Of a stretch of DNA of 64,000 nt, positions 46,801 to 61,800 are shown piece after piece. Positions within the stretch are counted from its first letter, which is position 1; each line of letters starts with the position of its first letter. Origin of the DNA: Dichetophora obliterata (lineage: Eukaryota > Arthropoda > Insecta > Diptera > Sciomyzidae); NCBI GenBank assembly GCA_963920525.1, contig OY986438.1, positions 78,706,560 through 78,770,559 on the forward strand, in the 5' to 3' direction. Made by a program: the position numbers and the translations under genes. Under the pieces are notes generated by a model. That model saw nothing but the letters and a program-made list of their open reading frames with translations, did no database searches and had not been told where the DNA came from.

Positions 46801-49800
46801 AATGCATATCTTACGGAAGATTTATTTTCACTTCTACAGCATACTTAGCTATAAGCTTAATTTTTGCTTTTAAAAATTGTTGCATAATTCAAATTCGAAT
46901 TTAAAGATATTTGCATTTCCTCTCGATCTCTTCGTAGTTTTCAGACAAAGTTTATTACAGTGTACATTAAGCCGGGTTAATTTGTACTGAAGGAAAAAAA
47001 TTGACAAAGAGTATAGCAAAAACGAAATCTACGTGCATTGCAAGAAACTTTAATCAAGAAACCTTTGGTCTGAAGTCAATATTGAGATGCCGGAAAACTT
47101 GTTTAAGTTTGGAAGTCAGAAAAAATACATTCTCATACAAATGGTATTAAAAAATTATTAATAATTTTATAAAAACTTGCCAGGGGGTCTTTGATCCATA
47201 TAAAAAACAATTATTACTTTAATTGCTCAGATTTTTTTTGATATGACAAATTTGAATTATTACAACATTTTATTGGAACCACCATTTACAGCAAATATTC
47301 CAATACGAACATTTGGTACAGTACATTGACTTTCAAGATCAGCCGTTCCTTGAACCCGATATTGCTTGCCATGTACAGCTGTGTGAACATGTACAGATGT
47401 GCCCTTATATTCAGACATGTTTGGATAAATATTGCTAGTCTACAAATTTCGGATCCTGTAAACCCATTATCATTCTTGCATGTACTTTTAAAACTGGTTT
47501 CAAATCTGTATTCAGTCTTCCCCTATATTGTAAAATTTTCAAGTTACAGGGTGTTTTACGATATTGGTAGCACGTGCCTTGTAAACTGATCTAGAATATA
47601 AACTACTCACCATAAAATAAAAAATAATATTTTGTATTTTAGAATCAATATGAAATCTTTTATCAATATATCAACCACTGCCGTGTCATGTGCTGTAGCG
47701 GAGCTAACATTTTCAGATTATAGAACGAAATATGAACAAATTTTGAATCTTTTGTTTTAGCTGTAATGGTCGTAAAAAGCAATAGAACGACATGTTCAGC
47801 TCTTAAGTAGCGTTTCACGACTTGTTACCAACAAAAATCGAGAAGGAGCTATGGCAGCGATATTAGAAAGTCGATGTAAAGTACCCAAAATTTAAAGTAA
47901 AAAATTTACAAAACTTGTAGTCTTTATTAAAAAAATTTAAAAATATCAAAATTAATGTTTATTAAATTAAAATTTGCTTCTTCTTTCGTATTTCAAATTC
48001 ATAAAAATAAATTTTTTAAAAGAAAAAACAATTTTTTTAATTTTTCAGAAGAAAAACCAAAAAATAAAATCAAAAATAGATTCCTCGTACCAAAAAGTTA
48101 CTCCTGGCAAGTTTTTATAAAAATGTGTATAATTATTCAATCCCATTTGTATGAGAAAGTATTTTTTCAGGCCAATGATTTTTTGGGCAAAGTTTTACAA
48201 TTGCCGTAGATGTTGTTTTTGCTATACTCTTCGTTGTCCAAAAATTTTACCCGGCTTAGTGTACATTAAGCCGGATTGAAATTTTGATTTCGCCGGACAC
48301 CGACTTAAAAGTTAGAGGGCGAAATCCACATGAAGCGGTTTTGGTTCGCCTTAGCCCCTTTCTTTTTTGGCAAAAAAATCATGTTTTTTGCGTGTAACTT
48401 TTTTCTTCAGAATGCATAGCCAAGATAAGCAAAATAAAGATTTTGTTCATACACATATTTTGGATAAACAAAATTTCATTTTCGAAAAGGCGGTTTTTTT
48501 AACACCTATAAAATATTTATTTTTTATGGTATTTACATTAATTTTAGCTTATTGATAAGGTATTGAACTCTTCTTTCCATTGGTATACCGTATAGTGTGG
48601 CTTTACCAACACTGAGGGCCAATTTTTCAGTGCTGGTTTAAGCCCCAGTTAACAAGAGTTTAGTTAATCGTAGATTAAAGTTAACCAGAGTTTAACCACA
48701 CAATCACTTTTTCAGTGCTTGGTTAAGTAACTAGCACTTTTGTGTTTATTGATATGGTAGCACCATTAAACGTCATTAAAATTCAAATAAATATCTGTAA
48801 AATCTGAAGTTTCAATAAAAAAAACAAAATGAGTAAAAGAAGAATCTGCAATTTTTCATTAAGGAAATTGAATTTCTGTTAGCAACAATGAACAAATCGT
48901 CGCTGCGCCTACAAAAATGGTAATGCTTTAGAAAAGCAACACATTTATACAACAGGAAGAAGACCGAAACCGTCCTCAGCAATTACAGCTTTGCTCAGTG
49001 TGAATTTATTTTTTTGTATAAATGAAGTAAAAAAATCATTTGTCAAAATCGAACGGTAAGTTAACAAAAGTTTAACCAATGAAGTTTAACCAATTGAGCG
49101 GTTAACCTTAGTTTAAACTTTGGTTAATATTCACTGAAAAACTTATTTCTTGGTTTAAATTTAGTTTAACCGAGGAACAGAGTTAAACTTGCGCTGAAAA
49201 ATTGGCCCTGAGTGTCACAAATATATAAAACATGAGAAATCCATATTCAAAGGGATTTTTTCAGCTTAATTATTATTTAATTAGCACAATAACTGTCCAA
49301 TTTTGACAAATCTTGGTATATATGAGGTTTTAGGATCTCAAAAGAGTTTCTCATTGATTTTCAAATTTTTCTCATTGATTTTCAAGAGATTCAAAAGATT
49401 GGGGTCTCAAAAGAGGTTGCAAAAAAAAAACTTAAAAATTTTTTTTAGCCAAAATTGCATTCTGAAGAAAAAAAGTTATATACAAAAACATTTTTTTTTT
49501 TGGCAAAAAAGGGATCCAGGAAAACCAAAACCGCTCCATGGAGATTTCTCCGATCCAAAAAAAAAATATGCCCAAATAGTTTTTAAAGAGTCCAACTAAC
49601 TTTTGAGCCGGTGGTGTCCGGCCAACATTTTTTCTCCATACAAATCGATCCGGCATAGTGTACTTAATAAATGACAGAAATATGTACTGAATATTAAGCA
49701 AAAATTTTTTCTTAAATTGCATATAGAATGATTGGTACTAAAAACTCACTAAATCACAAAAAAATACGTTGGGCCGGTTTTGAGAAAGGACCTCGCATAA

Positions 49801-52800
49801 ATTGTATGAACATTGGCTTCCAGTTCAATTGATGTGCTGCAGTGCTGATTTTTCTGAAAAGGCGATATGGGCACAGAATATAATGTTTTAGATTTAGTTA
49901 TTTTTTACTGTCAAGACAATTTTTTATTCTTAGGGGGGTCCATTAATTACGTGATGCGTTTAGGGGGACGGGAGGGTTAAGCAGAATCTCACTAACTCTC
50001 ACGTGGGGGAGGGGGTTCTCGCAAAAATTACGTAATATTTTATCAGCAAGCAACAATGTAGAATTATGAGATAACTGGTTAAATTGAGTAAAACGCGTTT
50101 CTCTACTAAAATATGGCTAAATTTTTCACTATAATCTTTTTGGTGAATATGCGAGTGCAACAAAGTAGCATAGTATCTCGTCGATTGCGATTGTTTTAAC
50201 ACCTGCTAGCCGAACACGCTATTGGACGAGCGCTGTGGCTTGTCTCTACTTGTTGTGTTTACGTCTGTAAATGTTTAGTGCAGTGGTCGGCACACATGAA
50301 GCACATCCCAGTAAGTACATTCATGCATACAGCATTGATGATGTAGGCATACGTTTGATGTTTTGTATGCATGCCACCATAAATGCAAGCTCATTTGCAT
50401 TTTACATGGCGATGTCATACAAGAGCATGCGTACTGTGTGCATACCTGCACAATTACTAATGCTGTATGTATGGGGAATAAGTAGTACTCTATGCATTCA
50501 ATGTCATTAATACTGCATGCATACATTACCATTAATGCTGTTTGCATACATTGTCATTAATATTGTAAGAAAAAAATTGCTGTTGTCATTAACTAATCAT
50601 CTTATTTATTTTTGTTTTTAAAGTTGTTACATTCTGTTATATTAAGATAATAAATTATGTACAACCGCACTCCTTAAAGTTTAAATGCACAATGGGAGTT
50701 CATATTTTTTAAGCAAGAATATTATGCATGCAAGGTTCATGTCTTAGAACCAATACAGCATGCATATTTTAGTATGCACGCTACTGTGTATAAACAACAC
50801 GCATACTACTAGAATAAAATAACGGCAACATAAGCATTTCAGCGAATATGGATAATTGTTGATTTTTTATGGTTTATGGTTTTTTTTTTTTAAATCGAGT
50901 TATTTTGTAATAGAGCCCTGCGTAGGTGCACTTAAAACCGGCTTCAAAACATTTGTTCATTTCACACTACACTGCACTGTCTTGCTTGGTGCAAAGAAAT
51001 CATATGTGTGATTGCAGCGAAGACGAACAAAACACGATAGAGCAATAAAAAAAAGATCATTGATATTGTTGATCTAAGATATCGTTGTCAGAGAGCTCAC
51101 TGCATCAGAAATTATGGTGGCAACCCTATCCACCATCTAGAATTTTAAAATTCTGACTTCAGATTCGATATCAGCGACCCCCTAACATTGATAAATCATG
51201 TTTAAAACTTTTAAAAATACATATTATTAGGTGGCAACCCTATTATTTCAAAATTTTATAATTTTCAAATTCTGACCACGGATTCGGATTCAGCGACCCA
51301 TTTTTACCTAGTCAATATAGAGATTTGAGTGGAATTTCACATGAAACTGAACAGAGTACTATGCTTAAGGGTGTAGTGGTATCACGAGACCGCAACACTA
51401 GCTGAAATTATGCAGCGACAAATATTAATTTTCTTTCGTCACACATAACGCCTATTGACTGATGCATTTTTGGATTCACCTTTCGAGTATAGAGAGTTGC
51501 TCTGCGTTCTAAAACGATGTAAGGAAAATAAAGCGCCAGGAATAGATAGAATTAGTTATGAGTTTTATGAGGGAAACCGGAGGCGAACCTTTACAGGGTA
51601 ACATGTCTAACTGTCTCAACCTGGCGAGGCCAGCATAATCCTTGTGAAATCTCCTCAAGCAGACTCAAGCCTCCACGTGGTGTTTCCTGGGCAACGTCAA
51701 AACTGACAACCGTTAGTTTGGCGGCTTATCTGAGCGGCGGGCCTTCCTGAGCTTAAAACAGGTTGTGCGTCGGGTTTGAGGCCCATCCGTAAAGACCAAT
51801 TTCAATGAAAACAGATAAGAATAGAAGAAAACTGATCTCCAAATCTGATGACGACTAGCGCAAACGAAAAACTGATAATGATTTACGGATATGCATCTGG
51901 AATGTCCGAACCCTTAATTGGGAAGGTGCCTCTATCCAACTGACTGATGTCTTGGAAAGATACAAAGCTAATATCACTACTATCCAAGAAATGCGATGGA
52001 AGGAACAGGGTTGCATTCAGCATGCACCCTGTGATATCTACTACAGCGGCCATGCGGAGAAGCACGAGTTTGGATGCGAATTTGTAGTTGGAGAGAGACT
52101 ACGGCCCCACGTCCTGCGATTCACACCTGTGAACGAACTTCTTGCCATAATCCACATCAAGGTTAAATTTTTAATATAAGCCTAATATGTGCGCACGCTC
52201 CGACAGAAGACAAGAACGATGAGACCAAGGAAATTTTCTACGAGTTGTAACTTGTTTCAGCTGGTTCTTAACTATTTTGGGTTTATTTGTATATATTAGT
52301 TTTTTTTGTTTATTTTTGCAACCGAAGCATAAAAAAAGCCACATGATTTCGTTCATTAATTTTGCTTTCCTCAAAACAGCGGACAACAAGTGCAGAGACG
52401 AAAATGCGAAACTGCAAGTCGTTTCAAGTCACTGGAGGTACCAGCTTGTTTCGACTTTTTTCGCAAGTGTTTTCTGCTGGTTTTTGTTGCCTTCTTGTTG
52501 TGTTTTTATTTCAAATTTTTTTTAGACAAAAAAGAAGATCGTAGAAAGAACGCACATTAAAAAAACGTACATCAGCTGCTGGCCCAAGATTTTTTGATGC
52601 TACGACTCAGCTAAAACGCACTTCAAGCCGCATGAAGCCACTTGATTATCCAACTGGTTTAAACTTTTTTAACTTTTTTCTTTAGGTTTTGTTTTTTTTT
52701 TATTATTTTTGATTTTGCAACAAAGCAATACAAAACTAATCTAAACAAAGTTGTTATCTTGTTGCTGCTATTTTTGTTTGTTTACTTTTGTGCACAAAAT

Positions 52801-55800
52801 CAAATGGACAGGAAGAGTGCTCATAAGAAAATTTGATAATCTTCGATTCTCTGTTTTAGATGAACCGCACTTCCAGCCGCTAATCGACGAATTGCTTCAC
52901 CGGCTGGTTTAGCTTTTTTTCACTATTTCTCTTATTGTTTTCTGTGTGCAACAGTTGATAGAAATTTATCTTCGTTGCTTCTTTATAATGCTGTTTCTGT
53001 GCGTATTTTGTGCGGGCAAGAAAATACAGCATAACAACTGAGCGCAATTTAATGTTCTTGTGTGCTTATTATTTTTCTTGTTGGTGTTCTTTGTTGCTAT
53101 CGTGTGTTTTTTGTTTCCTTGAATGAATGAATTCAAGGAAATACAGAATCGATCGCTACGCTGGCAGTCAAGTGTGCTGCATTTTGTTGTTTTTTTCGTA
53201 TATCAATATTTTTTCGAGGAATTTAGTTTGTTGCCATACATTTGCGTCATATTATTATATCGCTATTCTTTTCCGCGCTTAATTAATCGCGACCGCTTGC
53301 AGCTGAAGTGTGATTTATACATTGTTTTACGTGTAAAATGAATCAAAACACATGCAAACCGTGCGAGCGAGCGAGAAAGCAACATTTGGGAAGATGGAAA
53401 CCAGCGGACAAGTCACTTGAAGTTGCCAGCTCGGCTGGCACTATACGCACTTTGAGCTTGTTTCATATGATTGTATGTGCAGTGTTTTCCAGCTTTCCTT
53501 TTCGCTTCGGTTCGGTCCAGCAACAAGTCGCCACTATAAACGCGCCCTAACGTGGGCAAGGAAAATATATTTAGTTCAACTGTCGAAAGTTCAGCCTCCA
53601 CGACAACACCTCCGATAACGGAATGAGGCTGATTGACTTCGACGCAGCACGAAACATGGTCGTAAGTAGCACTAGATTCAAGCGTCTCAATATTCATAAA
53701 GCCACCTGGATGTCCCCTGATCAAAAAACAAAAAATCAAATTGATCACGTTTTGATCGATGGAAGGCACTCTCCAGTGTTTTGGATGTACGCACGATCCG
53801 TGATGCAAATCACTATCTTGTCGCTCGTCACTCGGATCACTATCTTCTCGCAGCCAAGATCCGTACACGTCTGTGCGCAGTTAAAAATACACGCAACCCT
53901 ACACAGACAAAGCTAGACGTTGACAAGCTGCAATCGAAACAGACAGCCGTAGCTTTCGCCACTCGACTCTCACTCCTGCTTCAAAGCACTGCTCCAATCG
54001 ATATATATGCGCGATATAAACCGATATATGCGCGCAGTGGACACACATTTCCAACTCCATGCGTGCGGCTGCTGAAGAGGTGTTTGGCTACCACCACCCT
54101 CGCCGAAACCAGTGGTACGACCAGGAGGCCGCGACGCCACTGCAGAGAAAGACGCCGCCTACAAAGCTACCCTGCTAAGCTTCTAAATGGCGACGCTGAC
54201 AACAATCCCGCCAATAGAGATGATATCCCGGAAACCCCAATTAGCGTCGAAGTTCCGCTGACCGAGTATGATGAAGTTCTGACAGCTATAGCTCGGCTTA
54301 AAAATAACAAAGCCGCGGGAGCTGATGGCTTATCTGCTGAGCTGTTTAAGAACGGAGGCGAAGCTCTTTGTAAACGCATTCACGAGCTTCTATGCAGAAT
54401 ATGGTCGGAAGAATGCATTCCGAACGATTAGAATCTCAGTGTGCTCTGTCCAATCCACAGGAAAGGCGATCCTACTAGCTGTGGGATAAGCCTTCTTAAT
54501 ATCGCATACAAGGTACTTTCGAGCGTTTTATGTGAAAGATTGAAGCCCATTGTAAGCGAACTGATTGGACCTTATCACTGTGGCTTCAGACCTGGAATGT
54601 CCACCATCGACCAGATTTTCACGCTAAGACAAATCTTGGAGAAGACTCAAGAAAAACAAGTAGACACCCACCATCTTTTTGTCGACTACAAAGCCGCCTT
54701 CGACAGCCCAATAAGGAAGCACCTGTACTCCACCATGTCTAAATTTGGTATTCCTGCAAAACTAATACGACTTTGCAGGATGACACTGAGCAACACCAGC
54801 AGCGCAGCTAAAATCGGGAAGGACCTCTCCCTACCATTTGTTACCAAACGAGGTTTCAGACAACGTGATTCCTTATCGTACGACTTTTTCAACCTAATGA
54901 TGGAAAAGATCATCCGAGATGCTGATCTGAGACTTAGTGTCAGAATATTCTACAAGAGTGTTATGCTGCTTGCGTATGCTGATGACATCGATAGCATTCG
55001 CCATAACACGCGCGAAGTCAGTGCAGCATTTTCCAGATTAGAAAGAGAGTCAAGTCGAATGGGTCTGGCAGTGAATGCAGACAAGACAAAATACTTGGTG
55101 TCAACAAACAAACAGTCCCAGCGTCTTGGAACCCACGTTACCGTCGAAAATACCGCCTTCGAGGTTGTGAAGGACTTCGTTTATCTGGGATCCTGCATAA
55201 ACTCAACCAACGACATCAGCATTGAGATCAAACGAAGAGTAACTCTGCCAACAGGTGTTACTTTGGGCTCAGTAGGCAATTGAGAAGCAGAGCCCTCTCT
55301 CAACGAACGAAAATCAAGCTCTATAAATCGCTCATCATGTCCATCCTACTTTATGCATCGCAAACCTGGACGCTGCGCAGTTCAGATGAAAAGACTTTAG
55401 GAGCATTCGAGAGAAAGATTCTTCGCAAGATCTACGGACCAATCTGCGTCAATGGCGAGTACCGAATACGGTGGAATGAAGAACTGTATGAGCTGTACTC
55501 TGACATCGACATAGTCAAACGCATTAAAATCGAGCGGCTTCGCTAGCTAGGTCATCGCATGAAAGACGATGCTCCAGTGAAGAAAACATTCGATTCGGTA
55601 CCCAGCGGCGGTCAACGCAGAAGAGGACGACCTGACGAAGCTTGGAATTTCCAACTGGCGCCAGCAAGCGAAAGACAGAAATGGCTGGCGCAAATTCTAA
55701 GATGAGGCCAAGACCGACATACGGTTGTAGCGCCAAGCCAACTAAGTAAGAAAGTAAGTTATGAGTTTTATAAAAATGCTCCACGCTGTTTTTTAGAAGA

Positions 55801-58800
55801 AATGCTACTGGTTTTTAATATAATTTTCTTACGAACTGAGATTCCATATTCTTTTAGAAAATCGTTAATAGTTCCGCTATTTAAAAAAGGAGATCCAAAC
55901 TGTGTTGGTAACTACAGAGGACTGTCATTGTTGGATTCAAACTACAAAATCTTCACAGGCTTACTTCTTGACATAGTTGGATTAGTCGAAACAATATTGT
56001 AAATTAATACCAAGCGGGTTTTCGTAGAGTAATTAACAGTTGACAATCTTTTTAATTTGTCAAGCATAACTTTTTTAAACTTTAAACAAAAAAAGGAAAC
56101 GTACGCATTTCTTACTGACTTCTCATGTTCGACAATATACCAAGAAATTCCCTTTTTTATAAGATTTCCAAGTACGGGCTATCAAGCAAAATTGTAAAGA
56201 TTCTACAATTGCTTTATAAAAATACCGCTAGTCATGTTTGGGTTGGCGAATCATTATCAGAATCGTTCTCAGTAGACCAAGGAGTAAAACAAGATTGTTT
56301 ATTAAGTCCTGCTCTGTTCTCTCTGTATCTCAACGACTTGCACGAATCACTTCCTGGTGGTATAGAAGTGGCAAACACAAAAGTAAAAGTTCTTATGTAT
56401 GCTGATGATATTGTTCTCTTGTTCACTTCTCCTGATGAATTACAATCTATGATAGATTCCTTATATAGCTACTGCCTGCTATGGCAGCTTAAAGTAAATC
56501 TTTCTAAGTCTAAAGTTTTAATTTTTAGGGAAAGTACGAGAACCAGTAAATCGCTTGCTTGGTCGTTTGGGGACCAGCAAATTGAAATTGTTAACGAATA
56601 CAAATATCTTGGTGATCTTTTGACCTACAACTTGTCGTATCGCAAACATTTTCCAAAATCCAAAAATATCATTGTCAAATAAATTGAAAATTTTCAAGAC
56701 CGCCTCTAGGTCCATTATGTTGTACGGAGCCCAAGTTTAGGGCCACAAACAATACGATGACGTTGAAAAGCTTTTCAGATTCTTACTTAAGAAAATATTG
56801 CTATTGCCAACAAATACGCCAAACTATATGCTTAATTTAGGGACCGGCTTAAAATCTCAACTTATTGAAACTTTGCGCTTGCATTTTAACTATGGTAATA
56901 GTCTTTAGCCTACCTCCTCACAGACTCCCAAATATTTTAGCTAAAGAAGTATTTGAGAAGGGTGTTTTTTGTGCAGCGGAATGGAATAAGTTAAATGCTG
57001 ATCATCGTGTAAATATGCCATGAAACCTTAGTTCAAATACATTGTGGAGTATTACACAAACTTAACTACAAACTTAATAAACAAAGGGTTCAGTACATTG
57101 ACAGTGCAAAAACATCTCAAAATCACGACTTATATTCACAACTAGAGCACGAAGGGGTTCAGTATTTTCTACAAAACACATCTGCAAAAGTCGTAAGCTT
57201 ACTTTTTAAAGCAAGAGGTGGGTTGCTTGATTTAAATGCACTAGCTTTTAGAGGTGTGAGTCTAAGTACCTGCACTTTTTGTAATTTAAATAAAATAGAA
57301 AACACATATCATTTCGTAGGCGATGTCCTATCTTGAAAACAAGCAGAATCAGGTGTTTTGGCAAAAAAGAATTAAAGGTGGCAAGTTTAAGACTGCTTAA
57401 TGGAAGTAATAACAGTGCGCTTTATGAGTTTTTAGATAGCTCTCTCAAATATTGATACTTATTATTAAATTAATTTATATAATATATAATATTTTGTTTT
57501 TTTAATTTTACATGAAATAATATTAGCTTTCTAGGTAGTAAACTTCTTCAAACGACACACAACTTAAAATGTTACTGTCAATATATTAAGATTTTTTATT
57601 GTGTATTTCTTATATTTTGAATTTTTATAATAAAATCTTATCTAATCTAATCACATAACGCTTATTGAATGGCATTAGGTCATGACTAACAAATGTAAAC
57701 AATGCGCTCACTGGCCAGCTAACCCAATTAGCAAGTCCAAGCGCAGCATAGAATCTCAAAGTCGATCAAGGAGTCAATGAGGAAGCGAAAAAAAAAACAA
57801 ATAGTAAACAACGCGGAAAGAAACGTGAGCTTCAATGTATAAAACGATGTTGAAAGTGAAATAGTGTTGAGGAGTTTAAGAGACAATGTAAAAATTTTAA
57901 TTTAGTTAATACTGGATTTAGTAAATATCAGCACTTTTTGCAAATAAAATTAAAAATGAGTTTCACCTTAAAGCCAAATAGTTCTCACTAAATTCTTCCT
58001 TCTCAAGTACGGCATTTTGGCCATTGTAAGGTTTGGCCAAATTAATTCGGCAATAAGTTTCTACAAAAATGAAATAAAATAGATATACCTTCATCGCATT
58101 ATGCCATATTGTAGTGAATTACCGAGTTTAATGGCGTTGACGAAAAATAGACGTTTAGAATGCCAAGTCTTAAAGTTTGGTATAATTAGATTGCCAGTTC
58201 GATTGGAAACACTTAAACGCAATTTATTTTAGAGGTAAGATGGGGTTTTATTATATATTAATTTGTGTAAAAATAAACAATTCCTTGCGTTTAAGTAGTT
58301 AATAATGCTACATCCTAATATGCTACATCATAATGCTACTTTTTACAGACACGTGATCAAAGCTACTCAATCCAAACACAATTCATGTCATATCATTAAA
58401 TGCAACTAGAATTTTATTCGTAGAGTGAGAGTCAAGATTACTATAAACTGGTCCAGAATATGTAATTATAGGGACTATCAATTGAACAGCTAGTCTCTTT
58501 TTTTGGTCTCAATGGGAACATACTGTGAGGACAACCGTAGGCATCGTAGAATGAAATAAACTCGTTTAACAACATTATTAATATGATCAGAACTGAAGAG
58601 TTTCGAATTGACATAAAATCCTAAGTTCTTAACAACTATTTGGAGCCTATCATCATTTAAAAATAGAGGAGGAACTTAAAGATGGGCAATCTTATCCTTA
58701 GAAATTGGGAGAACATACAATTTTTTTGGTATTCAAACAAAGATCATTATCAAATGCCCACTTTGAAATAGCTCTAAGATCATCATTTATTCTGTAAAAT

Positions 58801-61800
58801 AAATCATCAACTAGACCACGGCGGTAAGAGGAATATAATTGAATGTCATTCGCATATGCATGCAAAGTAACGTCATTGCAAATGGTAAAAATATCGTTAA
58901 TAAAAATACTAAATAACAGAGGACCAAGAATCGACCCATAAGGAACACCCATTTTAGTGTCCTTATTGGTAGAAAATATATCGCCAACCTTCAGTCTCTG
59001 AATTCAACTTTAAAGATAATTTGCTATTACAGTAACAGCATTATTATTAAAACCAAACAGTAGCTTACGTTTTTGGACTAAAATAGAGTGAGCTAGTATT
59101 GCACCTCATTCATGGTTTACGAAACACAACAATTTTTCATGGTTTCGCCATACTTACATACCTTTTTTTGACCCTGATATTACTATAGCAGCCCTGATAT
59201 TACTATAGTTCAACTTATATCAGCGACTTTTTCTGATAGTGACAAAAAATCTAACTATGTAAGTAATAAAATTAAAAATTTTTCATTTGAAAACAATTTG
59301 AAAACAAACGAAGTAAATAACAAAAAAAAAAAACGGTTCGCTTGAATTAATATTTATTTAAATTTTTCTTTTCTTCTTAAAATAAGAATTTTGTTTAAAT
59401 GTAAATAATTTTTTTAAGCAATTGTCAAACAAAACTATTTCGATATATGTGTCACTACTTTCATACCACATAGTTTAAAGTCGTTCATGGTTTCAATACT
59501 ATAGTATCAATTCCATATGTGTGTCCTTAGTATTAGTCAAAAAACAAAACTTCTTATTTATAAGGTCAGTATACGTTCGGTAATGGTCTATGCTTTCCCT
59601 ATTTGATTCCCCATATCCCCAACAGTGGCAAAAGAATAAGAAATTGTTTAGAGAAAAATATTCGCTGTGTTCGATCTTCGACTGTAGTCGAATGGCGTGA
59701 TCGAACGAATTTGCATTTGGTATTATAACGTGCTTTCGACAAAGAGTAGCGTTATTGTGATTTTCGTTAATTTGTTTTATTCACGGTAGTATATTTTTAT
59801 CAGCTGACGGTCATTTTATTTCAACAAAATACGATTTGTTTGGAAGTTAATTGCATTGAGGGACGCTTTCTTTAGCTAACCTTAAGCCAATTTGCTGTTG
59901 TACTAACAATAAAAGACAAATTCTTCCCATTTCGTTGTCACCTGAACTTTGGAACAAATAGCCTTTGCAGTTAAGGCTTACCTCCATCAATGAGACCATT
60001 TTTTTAACTCAGATTTGTTGTTCACCACCTTAACCTGCATAAAATTTACGAAAACAGTTCAAAATTAGTTTTTAGTCTTTAAAACGCAAAACACAATCAG
60101 AAAATACTTATATTTTTAACAATTATTGCTCAGCACGCACCGCATCGAAAGCGAAATCCTATTCGACTGAAAATTTTATGAACAACAAACATTTCGACAG
60201 GGTTGCACTGCTCATAATAAGAATTTGACGTTCGATACTCGTTGTTCGATAACCAGCGAAGATCGAACGTAAAAAGCAACTCATAATAAGAGCCTAAGAC
60301 TTTGCGTTAATCGTTATTATGAATTTCATTTAGAAATATATTCTAAACTTTTCATTTATAGCGAACCGTTAGTCAAACCGCTCTGCCTGTACTCTCTTTC
60401 TTTACTTCAGAAATTTGTTTCAAATTTACACTGTCATGAAAACAGTCTAATGGTTGATATTTATAATAACCAAATTTTCTTTAACTGGTTTTCTAGTGTC
60501 TACCTTTTACCTATTGGTATTTTAAATGAAGATATTTCTACAGAAATTGATTTAACGGCTTCGCTCTTACCTGAGTTTTACACATGTATAGTTTCGGCTA
60601 ATAAAAAAAAAATGATTTCGTCAGACATTTATATAATACTAACACAGCAATATAATCCTTTAGTTATGCTTAAGTTACTTCATATTTAGTTTTAAGTTTA
60701 TTATTAGGTTAATTTAAATTTAACAAGATAATACATCTATCGTTATGACAAATGTGCCGAGAGCAAGCACATCCTTTTACTCACTATTACCCGACACTCC
60801 TTTCTACTTCCCATGTAAAAATAAGCAAGCTGCATTAATCCTTTAACCCTTTTAGAATAATACTTTATAGTTCTAAGTTATGTTTGTAATACAATATATC
60901 TTAAAACTTTGAAAAAATCCAAGTAAGACTCAATAAATGGATTTGATTTGATTAGAAGATGTTATTAAAAAAGGGTTAAATCGGGCCGCATCATAGCTCA
61001 GCTCCAGACCGTCTGAAAAAAATAAGATACAAAAAGATATGTTGACAAAATTCCACAACAAAACCCAAAAAGTAACGTAAACAAAATATTAAACTCAAAT
61101 ACTTTTCGATGCACTTAGAACCCTTTACACTTGTGCCGCTATTTGACGCACAAGCATAAGCGCGACAGAGAGTGTTGTTACAAGAGCATTGCACAGAAAA
61201 ACACAACACAACAACAACAAGTGATGAATTGAACTAGTGCCAGTGACACTTTAAAGTCATGGACAAATAAACTGAACCAATATATATTGGTGAAGATTAT
61301 AAATTTGAGGGGAAGTGTCAAGAGTTTAACAAACTGAAACTGATTGGTCAATCATTGATTTTTTAAACTAAAATTTTAATATTGGAAATTAAGGAGGAGT
61401 CTTGGAAATAGTGGTAGAAATAATTTTAAGAAAATAATGTTTTTTTGTTTTATAAGCAAAACATTTTTAATAACAAAATCATTTTTTGAATGGACAGTTT
61501 GAATTAATCAAACAAAATTAAGTCTCTTGTTTTATATAAAATAGCCTTGTGACTTGTAATAAGATAGCCATTGTATACAAGAGAATACAAAAATAGCCTT
61601 GTGGCTAATAATAAAAACTTATATGCCCAAAAAGACTTGCGGCTGTTTAAAAAGACGTGTGCGCCTCCAATACACCAAATTCCTTTAGACTACACTAAAC
61701 GAGTACCCATTATGTCAACACTACACTCTCGTTCCTTCGTAGGTTACTGCCTACGCCTGTCTGCCTGAATCAACGTTCACTCTGGCCGCAAAATAAGGAG

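Larger units (their letters stand above)
51461..57651 (+). pseudogene. LINE (host of a nested LINE), 5'-truncated and decayed
   Basis: The left part (51461-51568) ends [15 protein letters not shown]. The element resumes after the nested insertion at 55772 with [31 protein letters not shown] and, at 56125-56682, [40 protein letters not shown] (normally GVKQGC) and [12 protein letters not shown]. Motif A is damaged just before FDNIP. A degraded C-terminal part runs to about 57460, then a tail with an ATCTAATCTAATC repeat. CACATAACGC(C/T)TATTGA flanks both ends (51442-51460 and 57652-57670), an imperfect target duplication from target-primed insertion. Clade not resolved by eye. Inactive. Confidence 0.8.

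Noticed and set aside
50271..50547. Cys/His-rich frames on both strands near 50.3-50.5 kb
   Set aside because: They follow from ATGCATAC-type repeats, not from a zinc-finger gene.
53781..54431. A host gene at 53.8-54.4 kb
   Set aside because: The frame matches the endonuclease-RT linker of the RTE-like LINE.
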